Shown here piece after piece: positions 46,603-56,268 of a DNA stretch of 64,000 nt. The translations under genes and the position numbers were made by a program. Location of the stretch: assembly GCA_015494715.1 (NCBI GenBank), contig WGAT01000068.1:1-64000 (forward strand). The letters are read 5' to 3'. Origin of the DNA: Campylobacterota bacterium. Its GTDB lineage: Bacteria > Campylobacterota > Campylobacteria > Campylobacterales > Nitratiruptoraceae. Numbering within the stretch: the stretch's first letter is position 1; each line of letters starts with the position of its first letter. Below the pieces are notes generated by a model. That model worked only from the letters and a program-made list of their open reading frames with translations, did not search any database and was not told where the DNA came from.

Positions 46603-47880
46603 ATGAAGAAGTTGAAGTATTTGCTCTTCTTGCTGCCGAGTCTGTTGTTGGCGCAAGATAAGCTCAACAGCGGGGATACCGCGTGGATGATCGTGGCGAC
46701 CGCTTTTGTCATGCTTATGACGCCTGCGGGTCTTGCCCTCTTTTACGGAGGAATGACAAGAGCCAAGAATGTACTCAACACCTATATGATGGTCTTTATC
46801 GCCTATGTCATAGGCTCGATCGTATGGGTCATGTGGGGATACTCCCTAGCATTTAGCGGCAACGGCGCAATTATTGGGGATTTGAGTAAAATCTTCCTCA
46901 AAGGCGTGACGGTCAATAGTCTTAGCGGCACCTATCCAGAATTTGTTTTCATCGCTTTTCAAGGGACTTTTGCGGCTATTACTCTAGCGATTGCCAGCGG
47001 TTCGGCGATTGAGCGTATGAAGTTCTCTACTTGGGTGCTTTTTTCCATCTTGTGGGTTACTTTCGTCTATGTACCCATCACCCATATGGTATGGGGCGGA
47101 GGATTTTTGTACAACGCCGGAGCCTTGGATTTTGCCGGTGGTACGGTGGTGCATATGAACGGGGGTCTTGCTGGTTTGATCCTAGCGCTCTTTCTTGGTA
47201 AAAGAAAAGGTTTTCCAAAAGAGCCTATGAAACCCTCTTCCATTATCCTGACCGCCCTTGGTGCGGCAATCTTGTGGTTTGGATGGTTTGGATTTAACGC
47301 CGGGAGCGAATTTGCGGCCGACGGCGTAGCGGGAAGCGCTTTGTTGATGACAAACTTCGCAGCGGCCATAGCGGCTTTGACATGGGTAGTGATCGAATGG
47401 ATCGTCTATAAAAAGCCGACCCTCCTTGGTGCCGCTACCGGTGCAGTGGCTGGACTCGTAGCGATCACTCCAGCAGCCGGTTTTGTAGATGTGCTTGGCG
47501 CTTTGGTCATTGGCATTGGCGGCAGCGTGGTAGGCTACTTTGGCATTATGCTGATCAAACGGGTATTTAAAATCGACGATAGCCTCGATGCTTTTGGCGT
47601 ACACTTTACCGCAGGACTTTGGGGTGCTTTGGCTACCGGACTCTTTGCCCTAAAAGAGCTTGCGTGGGATGGCAGCCCACTCAAAGATCACGGCGACCGG
47701 ATGGGACAAATGATCGTCCAAGGCGAGTCCGTGCTTGTCACTATGGTCTTTACCGCAGTAGTAACGGCTGTGGTCTATTTTGTTGCCAGCTTGCTCACAG
47801 GCGGCGGACGAGTGGACGAAGAGACTGAGACTATGGGTCTAGACGAAGCGGTTCATGGTGAAAGAGGATTTAATCTATAA
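46603..47880 (+). CDS. amt: ammonium transporter
   Basis: A 425-residue, eleven-helix channel of the Amt/Mep family, with an N-terminal signal (LLFLLPSLLLAQ) as in E. coli AmtB. Signatures: DTAWMIVATAFVMLMTPAGL, ALFYGGMTRAKNVLNTYMM, the pore twin-His in VYVPITHMVWGGGFL and FGVHFTAGLWGALATG, and GGTVVHMNGGLAGLI with VHMN. The C-terminal tail (MGLDEAVHGERGFNL) is the P-II-binding region. Eleven bases from glnK. Confidence 0.97.
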   Translation: MKKLKYLLFLLPSLLLAQDKLNSGDTAWMIVATAFVMLMTPAGLALFYGGMTRAKNVLNTYMMVFIAYVIGSIVWVMWGYSLAFSGNGAIIGDLSKIFLKGVTVNSLSGTYPEFVFIAFQGTFAAITLAIASGSAIERMKFSTWVLFSILWVTFVYVPITHMVWGGGFLYNAGALDFAGGTVVHMNGGLAGLILALFLGKRKGFPKEPMKPSSIILTALGAAILWFGWFGFNAGSEFAADGVAGSALLMTNFAAAIAALTWVVIEWIVYKKPTLLGAATGAVAGLVAITPAAGFVDVLGALVIGIGGSVVGYFGIMLIKRVFKIDDSLDAFGVHFTAGLWGALATGLFALKELAWDGSPLKDHGDRMGQMIVQGESVLVTMVFTAVVTAVVYFVASLLTGGGRVDEETETMGLDEAVHGERGFNL

Positions 47881-47887
47881 GGAGTAA

Positions 47888-48229
<342 letters not shown>

Positions 48230-48242
48230 GCCTCTTCGAGCT

Positions 48243-48278
48243 CTTTTGATTTTTGGCCAAAAGGCCCAAGATCAAAGG
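48243..48278. terminator. convergent terminator hairpin
   Basis: TTGGCC-AAAA-GGCCcAA extends outward to TGAT/ATCA after short bulges, with runs of T on the left and A on the right, so it could terminate both glnK and the convergent gene, whose stop lies in its right arm. Confidence 0.6.
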
Positions 48279-48778
48279 ATCTCCACCTCTTCGGCTGGAG
48301 TTTCGTCCAAGATCTCTTTGGCTTTGTTGACGATCTCCTCGTCGGCGTGGACAAGTAAAAGATATTTGCCTTGTCGTACAAGATCTTCGAGTTTTTTAGC
48401 CTCTATCTCATCCATTCCCCATTCGATCAAAGCGTCGGCTAAACTAAAGACCGCTCCGCCAGTGAGCGCTCCGCCTAAAGCTCCGCTCAAAGCCGCGGCG
48501 ATTGGGCCAGCACCCACGATGGGTCCAAATCCCGGAACGATAAAAAAGATTCCTCCGGCCAAGGCTCCAAGGATCGCTCCCCAAAAAGCGCCTTGCGCTC
48601 CCCAAAAAAGGATATCGCTATCCTCTTTTTCCATTTCGTACTTCTCTATCGCCTCTTCGTGGCCCTTGGCGATGACGGAGATCACTTTGCGATCGATCCC
48701 GCTCTGCATCAGTTTTTTTACCGCCTCTTTAACATCTTCTTTTTTGTCATAGACGGCTACGAGTAACTCTTCTCTCAT
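48272..48778 (-). CDS. glycine-rich membrane stress-type protein
   Basis: A 168-residue protein with an alpha/beta N-terminus (LLVAVYDKKEDVKEAVKKLM) like a ferredoxin-fold general-stress domain, then a long Gly/Ala-rich hydrophobic stretch (residues about 60-115, ILGALAGGIFFIVPGFGPIV, AALSGALGGALTGGAV), a glycine-zipper pattern, and LLLVHADEEIVNKAKEIL at the end. Such proteins (DUF1269/YflT-like) are membrane-associated and of unknown function. Convergent with glnK, separated by a terminator from nirA. Confidence 0.7.
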   Translation of the reverse strand: MREELLVAVYDKKEDVKEAVKKLMQSGIDRKVISVIAKGHEEAIEKYEMEKEDSDILFWGAQGAFWGAILGALAGGIFFIVPGFGPIVGAGPIAAALSGALGGALTGGAVFSLADALIEWGMDEIEAKKLEDLVRQGKYLLLVHADEEIVNKAKEILDETPAEEVEIL

Positions 48779-48823
48779 ATTGGCTCCTTGATGTGTTTGT
48801 TTGAATACTCAATGATAGCAAAC

Positions 48824-48846
48824 AAGACCTGAAAGTTTCAGGCCTT
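48824..48846 (-). terminator. terminator of the nitrate operon
   Basis: Minus strand AAGGCCTGAA-ACT-TTCAGGTCTT then GTTTG, ten bases after the nirA stop. Ten-bp stem with one mismatch. Only a weak T tract follows. Confidence 0.6.
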
Positions 48847-48855
48847 GAAGAAAAA

Positions 48856-50751
48856 TTAAAGGTGGATATCCATAAAAATTTCGCTAAAACGCTGGTATCT
48901 GTTTTTAGGAGCCACCATCTTGTAAACGATATTCGCCAGATCTTTGGGCAAAGAGGGGTTGAGTTTGCTTGGATGCTGTGGGATTTTGGAACCTACGGGC
49001 TGGAAATCGTGTAACTCCAAGTAGGCTGTATCGCTAGTGAGATGGCGGTAAATCTCATTACCGAAGTCAAAAATCTCCAAAGGCTCGAATTTGCCTATTG
49101 GTTTGTGTTTGGCCAGACTGAAGCGATAGTCCTGCACGCCTTGGCGTTTGAGATATGTGTTAAAAAGCATCAAAAAGCCGATGGCCCCTTTGGAGAAGGG
49201 TGCGAGCACCCTTGCATAAAAATCCTCGAAGTGCTCTTTTGGTTTTTTATGCTCTTTGTATTCGATCATTAGCTCTTTTACAAGCTCCTTGGCGTAGCGC
49301 AAAGGGACGGCTTTGAGGATCGTCTGGGCCTCTTTGGCTTTGGCAAGACTCCCTCCTAGCAATATATCGGCTCCATCGACTACTTTGCCATCCTCTTTGG
49401 CCTTGGCCCCTACGAAGCCAATATCCCCCCACTCGTGGATACCACACCCTTTGACGCAAGCGCTCCAATACATCCGCACTTTTACATCCTCCAAAGGCAC
49501 CTCTTTGGTCAGATACTCCGACATTTTGATGGCATCTGGCTTGTTGGGGATGACGCCGTAGCTGCATTCATTCTTACCGGCGCAGGCGACGAGATTGTTG
49601 AAGTAGGGGGAGTTGACATTTTTGTATTTGGCGAAAAATGGATGCTCTAAGACTTTGGTTCTGTCCGAAATATTGGTGATATAGAGATTTTGCTCTACGC
49701 TGAGACGAAGCTCTCCATCGCACTCTTTGGCGATAGTGGCCGCCTCTATCATATCGCTGCCGCTAAAGATGCCTCCGGGGACTATCGCATGCAAAGCAAA
49801 AGAGCCGTTTTTGAGCTGGATGCTGCCTTGATTGTTGTCGAAGTGCTCCATACGGCACAAGGTCTCACCGGCTCTTTTGAAAGATTGTCCTGCAAACTCT
49901 TCCAAAGCGGCCCGAAAACTCTCCATTCCCACCGATTCGATCAAAAAATAGAGGCGATTTTTGTTGCGGTTGTCCCGAAAGCCATACTCCTTGTACAGCT
50001 CGATCAGCTTTTCATAAAAGCCCACCACTTCATCGGGCCGTAAAAATATATCGGCGTTTTTGGCAATTTTTCCCACCTTGCCGCCCAGATAGACGTTGTA
50101 GCCCACCACTCCTTCTCCCATCGCCAGTACGAAACAAGCGTCGTGTCCATAGGCGTTACAGCGGTTGGTGATAGAGGAGGTGATAGCGGTGTTGAATTTT
50201 CTAGGCAGTGAGCCGATCCACTCCTCCTTTTTCAAAAAGAGCTCTTGCATCTGTCGCAAGATCGGAAAACTTTCAAAAAAATTGTCATAAGCCAAGCCAT
50301 CAAGAGGATCACTTACGATGTTTCGTAGGTTGTCGATCCCCGTTTGGTAGGTGGTAATTCCCACACTCTCCAGCCGCTCAAAGATTGTGGGTACATCCTC
50401 TATGTGGATGTAGCGCAGCTCCACCTGCATTCTGGTGGTCAAATCGATATAGTCGTTGCCAAACTCCTTGGTCACCTCCCCCAAAGTCTTGGCTTGCTCG
50501 GGAGTAAGGCGACCACCGGGGATTCGCACCCGCAGCATAAACTGCTTTGGCGTAAATTCATCTTTGTCAAAGAGTCCAAAATATTTCAAAAAAACCGCTT
50601 TGTCCTCTTTGGTGAGGCTCTCATACCCTTTTTTGCTAGCTTCCAAGAGCCGCTCCCACGCCTCTTTGGGCGAGAGGGTCTGCTTGATCTTTTCGACTTT
50701 ATTGAGTTTTTTGCTTCGTTGCTCTTTTACTTGGCGCAGTTTTTCTATCAT
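48856..50751 (-). CDS. nirA: assimilatory nitrite reductase (siroheme, ferredoxin type)
   Basis: A 631-residue enzyme of the sulfite/nitrite reductase family, reducing nitrite to ammonium with six electrons. Two nitrite/sulfite half-domains: FMLRVRIPGGRLTPEQAKTL, DYIDLTTRMQVELRYIHIED and QTGIDNLRNIVSDPLDGLAY. The siroheme-4Fe-4S ligands are CAGKNEC (C-X5-C) and CVKGC (C-X3-C). Arg and Lys residues expected around siroheme are present in the motif strings. A C-terminal extension of about 100 residues is longer than in plant NirA. It has no NAD or FAD domain, so the donor is a ferredoxin or similar, not NADH. Last gene, overlapping narB by four bases. Confidence 0.9.
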   Translation of the reverse strand: MIEKLRQVKEQRSKKLNKVEKIKQTLSPKEAWERLLEASKKGYESLTKEDKAVFLKYFGLFDKDEFTPKQFMLRVRIPGGRLTPEQAKTLGEVTKEFGNDYIDLTTRMQVELRYIHIEDVPTIFERLESVGITTYQTGIDNLRNIVSDPLDGLAYDNFFESFPILRQMQELFLKKEEWIGSLPRKFNTAITSSITNRCNAYGHDACFVLAMGEGVVGYNVYLGGKVGKIAKNADIFLRPDEVVGFYEKLIELYKEYGFRDNRNKNRLYFLIESVGMESFRAALEEFAGQSFKRAGETLCRMEHFDNNQGSIQLKNGSFALHAIVPGGIFSGSDMIEAATIAKECDGELRLSVEQNLYITNISDRTKVLEHPFFAKYKNVNSPYFNNLVACAGKNECSYGVIPNKPDAIKMSEYLTKEVPLEDVKVRMYWSACVKGCGIHEWGDIGFVGAKAKEDGKVVDGADILLGGSLAKAKEAQTILKAVPLRYAKELVKELMIEYKEHKKPKEHFEDFYARVLAPFSKGAIGFLMLFNTYLKRQGVQDYRFSLAKHKPIGKFEPLEIFDFGNEIYRHLTSDTAYLELHDFQPVGSKIPQHPSKLNPSLPKDLANIVYKMVAPKNRYQRFSEIFMDIHL

Positions 50752-53030
50752 TCTTGCTCCTGTTTGATTGTGAAAGTACTTTGTCGCTCCTTTGTCGCTC
50801 TTTCATACTCCAAAATTCCAGCGATCGGCTCGTGCAAAGAAATGCCTGCCGGATAGGCCTCGGAGTGGAGCTGGACGGCTGTTTGTTTGTAGTTTGGCTC
50901 GCCGCTGATGGGATCGAAAAGGCTTTGGGTGACCATGTTGATGAGCTGGGTATTGTAATGGAAAGGGACAAAAACGGTACCGGGGGCTACGAGATTGGTG
51001 ACCCGCACCACCAGATTTTCCACCTTGCCCCTAGGACTCGAGATTGCGATACGGTCGTAGTTTTTGACTCTTAGGCGTTTGGCGTCTTTTGGGTTGATAT
51101 CGATCCAAGCTTCTGGCGCCAGGTCGTCGAGGATCTTGATCTGGCCCGTTTTGGTGCGGGTATGGAAATGCTCCACCGTTCGGCCCGTATTGAGGATGAA
51201 AGGATATTTTTGGCTTGGCGGCTCTTCGAGGGGTTTGTAGTGGGCGCCGATAAATCTGGCTTTGCCATCTTCATGCTCAAAGCGCATATCTTCTCCATAG
51301 AGCCGTTTACAGCCATTGGGGTACTTTTCGTTGCAGGGCCACTGGATCCCGCCTAGCTTCTCAATTTTTTCGTAGCTCATCCCGCTATAGTCACAGAGTC
51401 TATTTTTGCTGATCTTTTTTATCTCCTCAAAGGCGTCTTTGGGCTCGCTCCACCCTCCAAAGAGCTTGTCATGTCGATCGAAATGTTTGGCGAACTCCAA
51501 AATGATGTCAAAATCGCTTTTGGATTTGGCCGGCGGCTCCACCGCCTTGTTGGCCTTGTTGCAGCGCCGCTCGCTGTTGGTGTAGCACCCCTCCTTTTCA
51601 CCCCACGTAGCGGCGGCAAAGACCATATCGGCGATCTTGGCCGTATCGCTCATAAAGGCGTCTTGGACCAGTAAGAAGTCAAGCTTTTGAAGAGCACGTC
51701 GTAGCTTCTTTTGATCTGGGAAGCTGACCAGCGGATTGGTGCAGACCACCCACAGCCCCTTGATCTCGCCTCTATCGATAGCGTCGACGATGTCGGCATA
51801 TTTGTAGCCTCGATGGTCTGGGATCCACTCTACAGGCACATCGATCAAAGAGGCGAACGCTTCTCTATCCTTTTGGCTCTCAAACTTTCTGTATCCGGGA
51901 ATCGCCGAGGTAAAGCCAAACTCCCTCGTCCCCATGGCGTTACACTGGCCCGTGATGCTAAAGGGACCAGTGCCTTCCTTGCCGATGTTGCCCGTCATCA
52001 TGGCCAGGTTGTTGATGGCACTCACCGTATCGGTGCCTTGTGCCGACTGGTTGACTCCCATAGTCCAGCAGATGAGGGTTTTGTTGTTGGCCACAAGCTG
52101 GGCGAGGCGATAGAGGGTCTTGGTATCGATGCCCGTGATATGAGCTACTTCGCCCGGCTTGTAGTGCTGGATATGTTTGACAAAATCGCTCCAGCCGTTG
52201 GTGCGGTTTTTGATGAACCGCTCATCATACCACCCTTGCTCCCAGATGATGTAGGCTAGAGCATTGAGCAAGGCCAGATCGGTTCTAGGCTTGATGGGCA
52301 GATAGATGTTGGCCAGTTGACTCGTTTTGGAGCGTCTGGGGTCTGCTACGATGATGGTTTTGTTTTTTCTGTTTTTCATCAGATGATGGACGATGATGGG
52401 ATGGTTGTCGGCCAAGTTGGCTCCAATGACAAAGACCACCTCCGCTTTTGCGATATCCTCATAACTGGCCGTAGGCCCGTCGCTGCCAAAGCTTTGCTTG
52501 TAGCCGCTCACCGCACTGGCCATACAGAGGGTGGTGTTGCCGTCATAGTTTCTCGTATCGAGCCCTAGCTGGACAAATTTGCCAAGGGCGTAGAACTCTT
52601 CGGTCAGCAGCTGTCCCGTGGAGATGACGGCAAAGGCGTTGTTGCCGTGCTCTTGCTGGATCTTTTTGATCCTTTTGGCCGCTTCGGCGTACGCTTCCTC
52701 CCAGCGCACATCGGTGAGCTGGCCCCCTTTTTTGATCTTTGGATACAACACCCGGTTGGAGGCGTAGAGCATCTGGTGCTCGCTCAGCCCCTTTGGGCAC
52801 AGAGTGCCGATATTGACATCGTGGGCGGGATCGCCTTTGGTGAGAGTCGCTTTGCCCTCCTTGACACCGATATACAGTCCACACCCCACGCCGCAGTAGC
52901 CACAGGTCGATTTGACCCAGTGCTCTGGCTTTTTGGCTCTGGGCAGTTTACCAAAGATTGGATCGTCTACCATCTCGTTCTCTTTGAGCTTGACGTCAAA
53001 TCCCAAAAAATTTTTTATTTTTTCTAGCAT
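50748..53030 (-). CDS. narB: assimilatory nitrate reductase, catalytic molybdoprotein
   Basis: A 760-residue molybdopterin-guanine-dinucleotide oxidoreductase. N-terminal 4Fe-4S motif CGYCGVGCG...CPKG, followed by NTTLCMASAVSGYKQSFGSD with the Cys that should ligate Mo, and family landmarks FVIGANLADNHPI, TGNIGKEGTGPFSITGQCNA, NSERRCNKANKAVEPP. There is no twin-arginine signal, so it works in the cytoplasm, in contrast to periplasmic NapA. Domain order and length match cyanobacterial and proteobacterial NarB/NasC. It is followed by nirA and preceded by a membrane-bound iron-sulfur subunit, which suggests quinol rather than ferredoxin as donor. Confidence 0.93.
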   Translation of the reverse strand: MLEKIKNFLGFDVKLKENEMVDDPIFGKLPRAKKPEHWVKSTCGYCGVGCGLYIGVKEGKATLTKGDPAHDVNIGTLCPKGLSEHQMLYASNRVLYPKIKKGGQLTDVRWEEAYAEAAKRIKKIQQEHGNNAFAVISTGQLLTEEFYALGKFVQLGLDTRNYDGNTTLCMASAVSGYKQSFGSDGPTASYEDIAKAEVVFVIGANLADNHPIIVHHLMKNRKNKTIIVADPRRSKTSQLANIYLPIKPRTDLALLNALAYIIWEQGWYDERFIKNRTNGWSDFVKHIQHYKPGEVAHITGIDTKTLYRLAQLVANNKTLICWTMGVNQSAQGTDTVSAINNLAMMTGNIGKEGTGPFSITGQCNAMGTREFGFTSAIPGYRKFESQKDREAFASLIDVPVEWIPDHRGYKYADIVDAIDRGEIKGLWVVCTNPLVSFPDQKKLRRALQKLDFLLVQDAFMSDTAKIADMVFAAATWGEKEGCYTNSERRCNKANKAVEPPAKSKSDFDIILEFAKHFDRHDKLFGGWSEPKDAFEEIKKISKNRLCDYSGMSYEKIEKLGGIQWPCNEKYPNGCKRLYGEDMRFEHEDGKARFIGAHYKPLEEPPSQKYPFILNTGRTVEHFHTRTKTGQIKILDDLAPEAWIDINPKDAKRLRVKNYDRIAISSPRGKVENLVVRVTNLVAPGTVFVPFHYNTQLINMVTQSLFDPISGEPNYKQTAVQLHSEAYPAGISLHEPIAGILEYERATKERQSTFTIKQEQE

Positions 53031-53039
53031 CTTCGCTCC

Positions 53040-54617
53040 TTATGGTCGTTGGGAGCCGGCGAAGAAGTTGCCCGGCATCCCCGTCTTGATGGCGGTGGAG
53101 TAAAAGAGCAATCGTCCGACAAACTCGCTGGCAAAGCCCAGTACCACCGCCAAGAGGGTAAACAAAAACCCAAAACCCACAGAGCCGGCGTTCAAAGCGA
53201 CGATGGCCAAAAGGGGCAGAGCCAGAGCCGCCAGCGGGAGGCTTCTTTTGCGAAAATCGTAGAGGCTTTTGAAATTTTCTCTTAGCAGTCTGGCCGAGCG
53301 CTCGATCTGATAGGCAAAGGGATTGTCTGGATCGATTCGCTCGTAAAACCTTTGAGACTCCCAAAAAAGATAGAGCTGGGCGGCTCCAAGAAGTATGGAG
53401 ATGGCCAGCAAGATATTGGCCACGTTGACTTGATGCTGGGCGATGGCCAAAAGAGCTAAAATGAGCGTGCCGATATAGCCCGTACTAAAGAATCGATAGG
53501 TGGTGGTGACTCTGTTCCATGTGGGTTTGGCCGGTACTCGGTAGATCATCGACTGGGCGTAGATGCCATAGATCCCGATAGCCAAAGTCACAGCCTCTAC
53601 CATTATGCGCAAAAAGCCGTCGATCCCTAGATAATAGAGCAAGGCCACGACACCCATGCCGGCCACGAAAGCCCCCAAAGCGGCGGCTTCACGGCTTAGC
53701 CAAGAGGTTTTGAGATTTTTCATAGCCGTTATCGCTTTGAATGGTCTGCCAAGATGCAAGGCCGAAAGTGGCAGACCGATGGCGGCCAATGCGAAGATGA
53801 CAAAGGCCATGAGAGGGCTTGGTTTTGGCAGATTGGTAAAGTGTGCGGCGATATCGCCTAAAAATAGAGCCCCAAAGCCTATGAGGCTCACTTGTGTGAG
53901 CACCGTCATAAAGACCAGCGGCCACTCTTTGTGGGCCGGTTTGATGAGATCCTCGTCCATTGGATGCAATGCTTGTGGCATATTTTTAGGCAGGGTGATG
54001 CGGGTAGTGGAGTTGGTGAGTCTAGCATCTACCAAGAAAGGAGCGTTGCCCTCCTTGTCGATATCCTCTTGAAGCCACTTTTTGGTATCGACCACCTCGA
54101 TCTCGATAGCACCCTCAGGGCAGGCCTGCACGCATGCCGGCGTCTGACCCGCTTCGATGCGATCGTAGCACATGTGGCACTTGGTGACGATGTGGCGGCT
54201 CTCATCAAAGACCGGCACGTCGTAAGGGCAGTTCCACGTACAATATTGGCAGCCGATACAGGCTTCGTCGTCGTGGAAGACGATGCCGTTGTCAAATTTG
54301 ATATAGCTGTTGGTAGGACACCCGATCAAGCAGGCTGGATCGATGCAATGGTTGCAGCTAAGGGATAAAAACATCTGCAATACGTTGGGAAACTCGCCTC
54401 CCTCCACTTCGCCCACTCGCCGCCATTTGATTTGGGCTGGATTGTTGTTTTGCTCGTTGCAGGCCACCTCGCAGCAGTGGCAGCCGATACATTTGGTAGC
54501 GTCGAAATGGAATCTATACTGTTGATTTTCTTTAAGAGGGGGCAGGTCGATACGATAACTTCCACACTGCATCCCCGTTTTGGCTTTGTACTCTATAAAG
54601 CTCTCTACCGCACTCAT
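53040..54617 (-). CDS. fused iron-sulfur/membrane-anchor subunit (DmsB-DmsC type)
   Basis: A 525-residue fusion. Residues 1-200 form a ferredoxin-like subunit with four cluster motifs: CIGCHCCEVACNEQNN, CNHCIDPACLIGCP, CIGCQYCTWNCPYDVP and CHMCYDR...CVQACP. Residues 220-525 contain about eight membrane helices (VFMTVLTQVSLIGFGALFLG, LMAFVIFALAAIGLPLSALH, LGAFVAGMGVVALLYYLGID and others) like DmsC/NrfD-type quinol anchors. The natural reading is a quinol-oxidising electron-transfer subunit for the cytoplasmic nitrate reductase downstream. No signal peptide, consistent with the iron-sulfur part on the cytoplasmic side. Ten-base gap to narB. Confidence 0.85.
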   Translation of the reverse strand: MSAVESFIEYKAKTGMQCGSYRIDLPPLKENQQYRFHFDATKCIGCHCCEVACNEQNNNPAQIKWRRVGEVEGGEFPNVLQMFLSLSCNHCIDPACLIGCPTNSYIKFDNGIVFHDDEACIGCQYCTWNCPYDVPVFDESRHIVTKCHMCYDRIEAGQTPACVQACPEGAIEIEVVDTKKWLQEDIDKEGNAPFLVDARLTNSTTRITLPKNMPQALHPMDEDLIKPAHKEWPLVFMTVLTQVSLIGFGALFLGDIAAHFTNLPKPSPLMAFVIFALAAIGLPLSALHLGRPFKAITAMKNLKTSWLSREAAALGAFVAGMGVVALLYYLGIDGFLRIMVEAVTLAIGIYGIYAQSMIYRVPAKPTWNRVTTTYRFFSTGYIGTLILALLAIAQHQVNVANILLAISILLGAAQLYLFWESQRFYERIDPDNPFAYQIERSARLLRENFKSLYDFRKRSLPLAALALPLLAIVALNAGSVGFGFLFTLLAVVLGFASEFVGRLLFYSTAIKTGMPGNFFAGSQRP

Positions 54618-54639
54618 CTACTCTCCTCTTTTTGTAAGT

Positions 54640-56265
54640 CTATCCCAGTAACATCAAAATCAAAATAAAATTAAGCACCGCCGAAATCGTAAAAGCCGCT
54701 TTATAGACTTTGAGCGGCTCTCGCTCTATCAGTGAAGCACTAGGATCGAAATAAGGCTTGACTTTTTTTGGGTTTTCCAGCTCGTAGAGCATCTCGCTGT
54801 AGTGCTTGTAGCGTCTGTTTTTATCCCGCTCGATGGCTCGCATAATGATCGATTCTAGCCACAAAGGTACCTTTTTGTTGTAATGGGTCACCGGCTTTGG
54901 CTTTTTGAATGTGGGCTTTTGAAAAGGTTCGATCTCGCCATAGGGGTAACGGCTTGTCAGAGCCTGGTAGAGGGTCACGCCAATGGCGAATATCTCGCTC
55001 CCTTCGCTGATGGGCTCGCCCACGAAACGCTCAGGAGCCAAGTAGCTAGGAGTCCCGGCTCTAGAGGCTATGGAGAAGATCTCGACGATGGAGCCAAAGT
55101 CCACGAGCTTGAAAACCTCTTTGTCTCTTCGTTTGGTGATGAGAATGTTTTGGGGTTTGATGTCGCCATGCACCAGATTGAAGCCTAGCAGGTACTGGCT
55201 GCTGCGAAGCAAAAATTTGGCCAAATCCACCGCCTGGTCGATATGGAGTGGATGCTTGGCGATCCTTTTTTCTAGCGTATCCCCCTCAATATACTCCATC
55301 ACATAGTAGCGAAGTGTCCTATTTTTGGGGATCACGGCCTTTGGGAAAAATCCAGCTTTGAGCCGTTTGGCGTTCCACGCCTCTTGGACGAAGAGATCGA
55401 GCAGCTGAGTATCCTCGGCCGCCTCTTTGGGAGGAAATTTGAGCACATATTTTTTACCCTTATTAGTGGCGAGCCATGTGCGCTCGTTTTGGATGAGGGG
55501 CCGCTCGAGGCGATAGCCATCGATCACCTGAACTTTTGCGAGGCTTTGGGGGATAGGGAGGTTTTGCTGTTTGAGGCGGACTCTTTGGTCGATCTGCTTG
55601 ATCTGTATGGTTACCGCACTCGTGTCGTCTGGCAAATCATCCCCCACTTTTTTGCTGGCATATTTGACCAGATTGGAAGCGCCCAAAGGGAGCTTTTGGG
55701 CGATCTCTTGCTCCTTGAGTACCGCCGTGAGCCCATCGCTGCACAACAGGATATGATCCCCCGCCTTTACGAAGTTTTCAAAAAAGTAGGGTTCTACCTT
55801 TTCGCTCATCCCTATGGCTTGTGTGAGAATATGACCCTGTTCCTCGGTGGTATGGTCCATCGAAAGCTTTTGGAGCTTGCCATCTCTTAGCAAAAAAATT
55901 GGGCTATCGCCCACATTGGCCCCATAGAGCCTCGATCCTTGGATGACGATGATACTAAGAGTTGTGAGCATCTCTGGACGCTCAAACTCCAGCAGTGACT
56001 CTTTATAGAGGATCTCGTTGATGTTTTTGATAAAAGTGGCGAGGCTCTTTTCGATATCCCAGCTTTGGGGTCTGGTTTTGAAGTTGCCAAGCATATAGTT
56101 TAGGGTTCGCTGGGCGGCTTCTCGTCCAGCTTCGGCGCTGCCCACGCCGTCACAGACCACACCTACCAAAATATCCTCAAACAGCCGCACGCCATAGGCG
56201 TCGTCGCTTTGGAGCTCGCTGCCTTTTGCCAGACCAAAGGCGGCCGTTTTGTACAAGGAGTGCAT
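54640..56265 (-). CDS. PP2C phosphatase / Ser-Thr kinase fusion, membrane-anchored
   Basis: A 541-residue protein. Residues 1-235 are a PP2C-type phosphatase: VGVVCDGVGSAEAGREAAQR, LYGANVGDSPIFLLRDGKLQ, ILLCSDGLTAVL, DDTSAVTI, containing the metal Asp residues. Residues 250-510 are a Hanks-type kinase: KKYVLKFP (Lys), NLVHGDIKPQNILI (catalytic loop HGD, not HRD), FKLVDFGSI (DFG), GTPSYLAPERFVGEP. One membrane helix ends the protein (TISAVLNFILILMLLG), so it is tail-anchored with the enzymes in the cytoplasm. Between narK and the reductase genes, in an operon. A similar fusion sits in nitrate clusters of Pseudomonas (PA1782 neighbourhood), but its target is unknown. Confidence 0.92.
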   Translation of the reverse strand: MHSLYKTAAFGLAKGSELQSDDAYGVRLFEDILVGVVCDGVGSAEAGREAAQRTLNYMLGNFKTRPQSWDIEKSLATFIKNINEILYKESLLEFERPEMLTTLSIIVIQGSRLYGANVGDSPIFLLRDGKLQKLSMDHTTEEQGHILTQAIGMSEKVEPYFFENFVKAGDHILLCSDGLTAVLKEQEIAQKLPLGASNLVKYASKKVGDDLPDDTSAVTIQIKQIDQRVRLKQQNLPIPQSLAKVQVIDGYRLERPLIQNERTWLATNKGKKYVLKFPPKEAAEDTQLLDLFVQEAWNAKRLKAGFFPKAVIPKNRTLRYYVMEYIEGDTLEKRIAKHPLHIDQAVDLAKFLLRSSQYLLGFNLVHGDIKPQNILITKRRDKEVFKLVDFGSIVEIFSIASRAGTPSYLAPERFVGEPISEGSEIFAIGVTLYQALTSRYPYGEIEPFQKPTFKKPKPVTHYNKKVPLWLESIIMRAIERDKNRRYKHYSEMLYELENPKKVKPYFDPSASLIEREPLKVYKAAFTISAVLNFILILMLLG

Positions 56266-56268
56266 CGC

